Shown in pieces: positions 59,618-64,000 of a stretch of 64,000 nt of DNA. The notes below the pieces were generated by a model that saw only the letters and a program-made list of their open reading frames with translations, made no database searches and was not told the origin of the DNA. This stretch comes from Variovorax sp. PAMC26660 (GTDB taxonomy: Bacteria > Pseudomonadota > Gammaproteobacteria > Burkholderiales > Burkholderiaceae_C): positions 4,703,501-4,767,500 of the forward strand of contig NZ_CP060295.1 of NCBI RefSeq assembly GCF_014302995.1, written 5' to 3'. How positions within the stretch are numbered: position 1 is the stretch's first letter; every line of letters begins with the position of its first letter. The position numbers and the translations under genes were made by a program.

Positions 59618-60823
59618 TCAGGACAGTTCGCGCAATGCGGCTTGCAGCAATTGCCCGCCCTGGTCGATCACGTCGACCCCTGTGGCGAAGGACATGCGCA
59701 AGTGGTTAGGCATGCCGTAGGAGGTGCCGTCGATCGCGGCCACGCCGGCGTGCTCCAGCAGGTAGTGCACGACATCGATGTCTGAAGAAAGAACGTTTCC
59801 CGCCGGCGTGGTCCGCCCGATCAATCCGGCCACGCTGGGGAACACGTAGAACGCGCCGTCCGGCGGGGCGCACTCGAATCCCGGCAGCGCCTGCAGCATC
59901 CGCACCATGTGGTCTCTGCGCTGCCCGAACAGGGCCGCGGCCTCGGCCACGCTTTGCTGCGGCCCATCGAGCGCAACCACTGCGGCCGCCTGGCTCACGG
60001 AACTGGGGCACGAGGTGCTCTGGGAGAGCAGCATGGTGATGGCCCGGATCAGCGCCGCCGGCCCTGCGCCGTAGCCGATGCGCCAGCCCGTCATGGCATA
60101 GGCCTTGGAGACGCCGTTGATCACCAGGGTGCGCTCGGCCAGCTCGGGCGTCACGTTCAATGGAGAAAGGTGCTCGGCGCCGTCGTAGACGAAGTGCTCG
60201 TAGATCTCGTCGGTCATCAGCCAGACCTGCGGATGCCGCTGCAGCACCTCGCCGAGCGCGGCCAGTTCGGCGCGGGTGTAGACCGCGCCCGTGGGGTTGT
60301 TGGGTGTGTTGAGCACCAGCCACCGCGTGCGGGACGTGATGGCCGCCTCGAGGGCCGCGGGCGTCAGCTTGAAGCCCTCGCTGGCCAGGCTCGACACCAC
60401 GACCGGTGTGCCGCCATGCAGTGCCACCATGTCCGGGTAGGACACCCAGTACGGCGCGGGCACGATCACTTCGTCGCCTTCGTTCAGCGTGGCGGCGAAG
60501 GCGTTGTAGATGATGTGCTTCGCACCGTTGCCCACCGCGATGTTCTCGGACTGGTACGGCAACGCGTTCTCGCGCTGCAGCTTGTCCGCGATGGCCTGCC
60601 GCAGGGCCGGCGTGCCGTTGGAGACCGTGTAGCGGGTGTGTCCGGCCATGAGAGCCGCCACCGCGCCTTCGACGATGTGGCGCGGCGTCGGGAAGTCGGG
60701 TTCGCCGATGGTGAAGTCGACGATGCGACGGCCGGCCGCGCGCATTGCGTCGACGCGTGTCTTCGCCGCCATGCTGGGCGAGGGTTTGACGCCGCCGAGG
60801 CGTTGGGCCAACAGGATGCTCAC
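59618..60823 (-). CDS. Aspartate-aminotransferase family enzyme
   Basis: 401 residues from a GTG at 60823, chosen because GGAG lies eight bases before it. Fold type I class I/II transaminase: FTIGEPDFPTPRHI, the PLP-stacking region NGAKHIIYNAFAATL, NTPNNPTGAVY, DEIYEHFVY and the Schiff-base Lys in NGVSKAYAMTGWRIGYG. It likely removes the amino group from the imported amino acid, giving the 2-oxoacid for the RraA-type aldolase encoded upstream. Confidence 0.93.
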   Translation of the reverse strand: MSILLAQRLGGVKPSPSMAAKTRVDAMRAAGRRIVDFTIGEPDFPTPRHIVEGAVAALMAGHTRYTVSNGTPALRQAIADKLQRENALPYQSENIAVGNGAKHIIYNAFAATLNEGDEVIVPAPYWVSYPDMVALHGGTPVVVSSLASEGFKLTPAALEAAITSRTRWLVLNTPNNPTGAVYTRAELAALGEVLQRHPQVWLMTDEIYEHFVYDGAEHLSPLNVTPELAERTLVINGVSKAYAMTGWRIGYGAGPAALIRAITMLLSQSTSCPSSVSQAAAVVALDGPQQSVAEAAALFGQRRDHMVRMLQALPGFECAPPDGAFYVFPSVAGLIGRTTPAGNVLSSDIDVVHYLLEHAGVAAIDGTSYGMPNHLRMSFATGVDVIDQGGQLLQAALRELS

Positions 60824-60874
60824 TGAGTTGTCTCCAGGCAAGTCGATGGGAATGAGGCCGTGCGCTTCACGGAT

Positions 60875-61540
60875 TCAGAGGCCGTGCGGCGCGAAGGCCT
60901 TGGTGAGCCAGGACTGCCCGGCCTTTCCGTTGGCGATCTCGGCCTTGATGGCGGCCTCGAACCGGGCGGTCTGCTCGATGGCGTCGAGCAGCCGTGGTGC
61001 CTCGGAGAGCGGAAAGCTCACGATGCCATCGTCGTCGCCAACCACGATGTCGCCGGGCTGCACGATCTGCCCACCCACGCAGACGGGCATGTTGACCGCG
61101 CCGGGTCCGTTCTTGTAGGGCCCCCGATGGATGGCGGCACGCGCATAGCAGGGAAAGTCGGCCTCGCGAAAGGCCGCCGAGTCTCGGATGGCACCGTCGA
61201 TGACGAGGCCGGTGCAGCCGCGCTGCTGTGCGTAAAGCATGATGAGTTCGCCGACCAGTGCGTTGGTGGTGTCGCCACCGCCGTCGACCACCAGCACATG
61301 GCCGGCAGAGGCATCCATCAGCGCCTTGTAGATCAGCAGGTTGTCGCCAGGACGGGTCTTGACCGTGATCGCCGTTCCCACCAGCTTGCGCTGCCGGTGG
61401 AATCGCTGCAGGCCGACGATGCCGCTCAGCCGCTGCAGGTTGTCGCTGATGTGCGGGGTGGCCACTTCCCGGAAGGCGGCCAGCACATCCTGCGGTGCGA
61501 CGGCCGGCGTCGGGTGAACTGCAAAACTGGAAGCAACCAT
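60875..61540 (-). CDS. RraA-family protein (HMG/CHA aldolase-like)
   Basis: 221 residues from the ATG at 61540, with GAGGCGG upstream; the ATG at 61561 is an alternative. Family motifs: GTAITVKTRPGDNLLIYKALMD, VDGGGDTTNALVGELIMLYA and LVIDGAIRDSAAFR, including the Arg-Asp pair used for metal and pyruvyl binding in 4-hydroxy-4-methyl-2-oxoglutarate aldolase. Such proteins are either aldolases/oxaloacetate decarboxylases or RNase E inhibitors; the link with transport and transamination favours the aldolase role. Confidence 0.86.
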   Translation of the reverse strand: MVASSFAVHPTPAVAPQDVLAAFREVATPHISDNLQRLSGIVGLQRFHRQRKLVGTAITVKTRPGDNLLIYKALMDASAGHVLVVDGGGDTTNALVGELIMLYAQQRGCTGLVIDGAIRDSAAFREADFPCYARAAIHRGPYKNGPGAVNMPVCVGGQIVQPGDIVVGDDDGIVSFPLSEAPRLLDAIEQTARFEAAIKAEIANGKAGQSWLTKAFAPHGL

Positions 61541-61662
61541 GACAAACCGCCTCAACATCAATTCGATGGCGCGATTGTGAAAGTTGCCTAAAATTTCAAA
61601 AAGCGAAAAATTCCGGAGGAATTGGTGGAGAAAAAGGAAATCAACAAGGGTTTTTCCTGACC

Positions 61663-62571
61663 ATGATGACGTTCAAGCAATTGGAGGCCCTCTATTGGGT
61701 CGTGCAGCTTGGAGGCTTCTCCCAGGCCGCACAGAAGCTCCACACCTCCACATCCGCCGTCTCCAAGCGCGTGCATGAACTGGAAGCCGGCTTCGACCTG
61801 GAACTGTTCGACCGGTCCCAGCGCACGGCCCGCCTGACGGAAAAGGGCGAAGAGATGTTCGTGCTGGCCAGGAAGCTGCTCGAACACAGGGACGCCGCCA
61901 TCGACCAGATCGGCAAGCCCGAAGTCATCGAGCGCCGCGTGCGTATCGGCGTGACCGAGTTCACCGCGATGACGTGGTTGCACAAACTGGTCGAGGCCAT
62001 CCAGCGCTACTACCCCAAGGTCACGATCGAGCCCGACGTGGACGCGAGCGGCAACCTGAAGGAAAAGCTCCTGGCGGACGAACTCGACCTGGTGCTGGTG
62101 CCGGATGTGTTCGCGCAAGCGCATCTGCCGAGCCACGTGGTCGGTGAGTTCTCCAGCGTGTGGATGTGCAAGCCGGGCTTCGTCGAGCCGGGCAAGATCT
62201 TCAGGCTGCATGAGCTGGCGTCGCGCCGGCTGCTGCTTCAGGGAAGCAAGTCGGGCGCCGGCATGGCGCACAACAGCTGGATGAAGTCGCAGGGCGTGCA
62301 GCCGTCCGACGTGATCATCGTCAACAACCTCGTGGCGATGATGGGCCTTACTGCCTCGGGGCTGGGCATCGGCTGCATGCCCGAGAAATGCCTTGCGCCC
62401 ATGGTGGCCAGGGGCTCGCTGATGGTCGTGCCCTGCACGCCGGCGCCGCCGGTCATGAAGTACGTCGCCATGTACAAGGGTGATCAGCGCAGCACGCTGA
62501 TCTCGTCGATCGTCATGCTCTCCCAGGAGTGCTGCGACTTCACGCGGATGTTCGAGATCTCTTCCTCGTGA
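61663..62571 (+). CDS. LysR family regulator
   Basis: 302 residues. The DNA-binding domain is MMTFKQLEALYWVVQLGGFS with AAQKLHTSTSAVSKRVHELEA; the effector domain begins near residue 90. It is divergent from the RraA-aminotransferase-ABC-Bug operon and probably its activator. CCGGAGGAATT and further purine-rich stretches upstream may be leader signals. Confidence 0.92.
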   Translation: MMTFKQLEALYWVVQLGGFSQAAQKLHTSTSAVSKRVHELEAGFDLELFDRSQRTARLTEKGEEMFVLARKLLEHRDAAIDQIGKPEVIERRVRIGVTEFTAMTWLHKLVEAIQRYYPKVTIEPDVDASGNLKEKLLADELDLVLVPDVFAQAHLPSHVVGEFSSVWMCKPGFVEPGKIFRLHELASRRLLLQGSKSGAGMAHNSWMKSQGVQPSDVIIVNNLVAMMGLTASGLGIGCMPEKCLAPMVARGSLMVVPCTPAPPVMKYVAMYKGDQRSTLISSIVMLSQECCDFTRMFEISSS

Positions 62572-62598
62572 TCTCCGCGGCGGTTGATCCGGGCTGGT

Positions 62599-64000
62599 TC
62601 AACCCGCCTTTGCAGTCCGGTCGGCCGCGGCGGTGGGGCAGGATGCGGAGGGCTTTTCGGCTGTACCAGCCGCGTCCGTGCCGCACCAGTCGCCACCGAG
62701 CGCCTTCACGAGGAACACCGAGGTCAGCAGGCGCTGCCCTTGCAGTTGCGCGGCCTGTCGCTCCACCGTCAGCAGCGACTGCTGCGCGGTGATCACGTCG
62801 AGATAGGTCGAGGCGCCGCCTTCGTAGCGGCTGGTCGCCATGTCGAGCACGCGGCGCGCTGCAGTCACGGCGGCTTGCGCCTGGGTGTTGGCGCTGTCGA
62901 GCGCCGACAGGCCCGTGATGCCGTCTTCCACCTCCTGCATCGCGGTCAGCACGGTGCGGCGGTAGTTGCCCACGGTGACGTCGTAGCCGGCCTTGGCAAA
63001 GTTGACGTTCGCGCGCACGCGGCCGCCGTCGAACAGCACCTGCGTGGCCGACACGCCGACCGACCACAGCAGGCTGGGCCCGTTGAACAGGCTCTCGATC
63101 AGCCGGCTGTCCACGCCCACCGTCGGCGAAATCATGATGCTCGGATAGAAGGCTGCAGTGGCCACGCCGATCTGTGCATTGGCGGCGGCCATCGCGCGCT
63201 CTGCCGAGGCCACGTCGGGCCGGCGTTGCAGGATCTCGGAGGGCACGCCCAGCGGCACCGCCGGCGGCCGGATCTCGCGCAAATCGACCGCCAGCGCAAA
63301 GCTCGGCGCCGGCGTACCGGTGAGGGTGGCGAGCGCATGCTCGTATTGCGCGCGCTGCTTCTTCAGCACATCGACCTGTGTCAGCGTGGTTTCGAGCAGC
63401 GCCTGCTGCTGCGCCACGTCGAGCCCCGACACGGCGCCCAGGTCATGGCGCGCGGTAACCAGCTCCAGCGCGCGGCGCTGCAGGCCGATGGAGCGCGCGA
63501 CCACGTCGAGTTCGATGTCGGTCGAGCGCAGGTTGAAGTAGTTGCTGGCGACATCGGCGCCCAGCAGCAGGCGCGTGTTCTCCAGGTCGGCCGCCGATTG
63601 CTCGGCCGAGGCGGTTGCGCCTTCGACCGTGCGCTGCACGCGCCCCGCCAGGTCCACCTCGTAGCTTGCGTTGAGCGACAGCGCGAAGTCGTTCTGTACC
63701 GTCGAGGCGTTGGCAGTTCCATAGCTGGTCAGCGGCCGGTTGGCGGAAATCTTGAGCCGCGAGGCGCGCGTGCCCAGGCCAAGCTGCGGGAACTGGCTGG
63801 CCGCACTGCCTGCGAGCGTGGCGCGCGCCTGCGCCAGCCGCGCATTGGCGATGGCCAGCGTGGGGCTGCCGGCCAGTGCCTGGTCCTGCAGCGCGTCGAG
63901 CTGCGCATCGCCGAAGCGTTTCCACCACGGGCCCTTGTCGGCGCTGTCGCTCGGGGTGCTCACGCGCCAGGGCTCCTCCAGCTTCCAGCTGACGGGCAGC
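62599..64000 (-). CDS. RND efflux outer-membrane factor (NodT/OprM type), 5' end outside window
   Basis: The frame is open to the window edge; 466 codons are visible, lacking the signal peptide. WWKRFGDAQLDALQDQAL opens the mature part, followed by two helical-hairpin repeats (LAIANARLAQARATLAGS and VLDMATSRYEGGASTYLDVI), VPSEILQRRPDVASAERAMAAANAQIGVA and a C-terminal low-complexity tail. TolC-like trimer that completes a tripartite efflux pump; the partner genes are presumably upstream, beyond the window. Confidence 0.93.
   Translation of the reverse strand, partial: LPVSWKLEEPWRVSTPSDSADKGPWWKRFGDAQLDALQDQALAGSPTLAIANARLAQARATLAGSAASQFPQLGLGTRASRLKISANRPLTSYGTANASTVQNDFALSLNASYEVDLAGRVQRTVEGATASAEQSAADLENTRLLLGADVASNYFNLRSTDIELDVVARSIGLQRRALELVTARHDLGAVSGLDVAQQQALLETTLTQVDVLKKQRAQYEHALATLTGTPAPSFALAVDLREIRPPAVPLGVPSEILQRRPDVASAERAMAAANAQIGVATAAFYPSIMISPTVGVDSRLIESLFNGPSLLWSVGVSATQVLFDGGRVRANVNFAKAGYDVTVGNYRRTVLTAMQEVEDGITGLSALDSANTQAQAAVTAARRVLDMATSRYEGGASTYLDVITAQQSLLTVERQAAQLQGQRLLTSVFLVKALGGDWCGTDAAGTAEKPSASCPTAAADRTAKAG

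Noticed and set aside
1..64000. CRISPR array, rRNA operon or complete insertion sequence
   Set aside because: No regularly spaced direct repeats, no rRNA-like sequence and no transposase motif seen in the window.

Overview
The window is high-GC DNA with the gene content and gene style of a Burkholderiales bacterium, most likely Comamonadaceae and probably Variovorax. The signs are several orphan Bug/TctC solute receptors, LysR and TetR regulators beside small catabolic operons, an intracellular PHA depolymerase, MetY, a carotenoid-oxygenase-type enzyme and a cobalt-type nitrile hydratase. This placement is inference from content only; there is no rRNA or tRNA in the window to confirm it.

Layout. 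1-4190 is the right end of a prophage: nested Rz/Rz1 lysis genes, a terminator, a cargo methyltransferase, a hicAB toxin-antitoxin pair, a small unknown protein and a P4-type integrase with repeated short sites just upstream. 4520-8560 carries a small membrane protein, a lipoprotein and a lipid-anchored Ntn-hydrolase acylase. 8589-20057 is catabolic: a TetR-controlled set (solute receptor, two SDRs, acyl-CoA ligase, thiolase) and an opposing set (acyl-CoA ligase, nitronate monooxygenase-type enzyme, carotenoid cleavage oxygenase, TetR). 20342-33360 is mixed metabolism: gdhA, thyA-folA-App1 phosphatase, nitrile hydratase alpha/beta/activator, a D-2-hydroxyacid dehydrogenase, membrane proteins, a thioredoxin-like protein, a Bug receptor and a hydrolase.

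33455-39690 is the most unusual part: an AT-richer operon encoding an MFS exporter, a GNAT joined to a haem-oxygenase-like di-iron oxidase (HX3DX2H motif), a SbnA/cysteine-synthase-like PLP enzyme, and a YqcI/YcgG-family haem hydroxylase fused in frame to a LysE-type exporter, with a divergent GlxA-type AraC regulator. I do not recognise this as a characterised pathway. It looks like biosynthesis and export of an N-oxidised, beta-substituted amino acid. Two reading frames in it are broken, each repaired by adding one base to a run of A.

39710-47426 holds metY, a CBS protein, a nucleoside-salvage operon (deaminase, Bug receptor, nucleoside hydrolase) with divergent LysR, a GNAT and a double-domain universal stress protein. 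47847-54273 holds phaZ, a GST, a DOPA-dioxygenase-like protein and a likely lipid or envelope operon (GbsR-type regulator, DCC protein, methyltransferase, SRPBCC membrane protein, DUF4166 protein). 54394-64000 holds a PA0069-type radical SAM protein, a LysR-controlled operon (RraA-family aldolase, aminotransferase, polar amino acid ABC transporter, Bug receptor) and the 3' part of an RND outer-membrane factor.

A dispersed, highly structured intergenic repeat of about 243 bp occurs twice (26391-26633 and 51896-52139), with compensatory changes in its stems.
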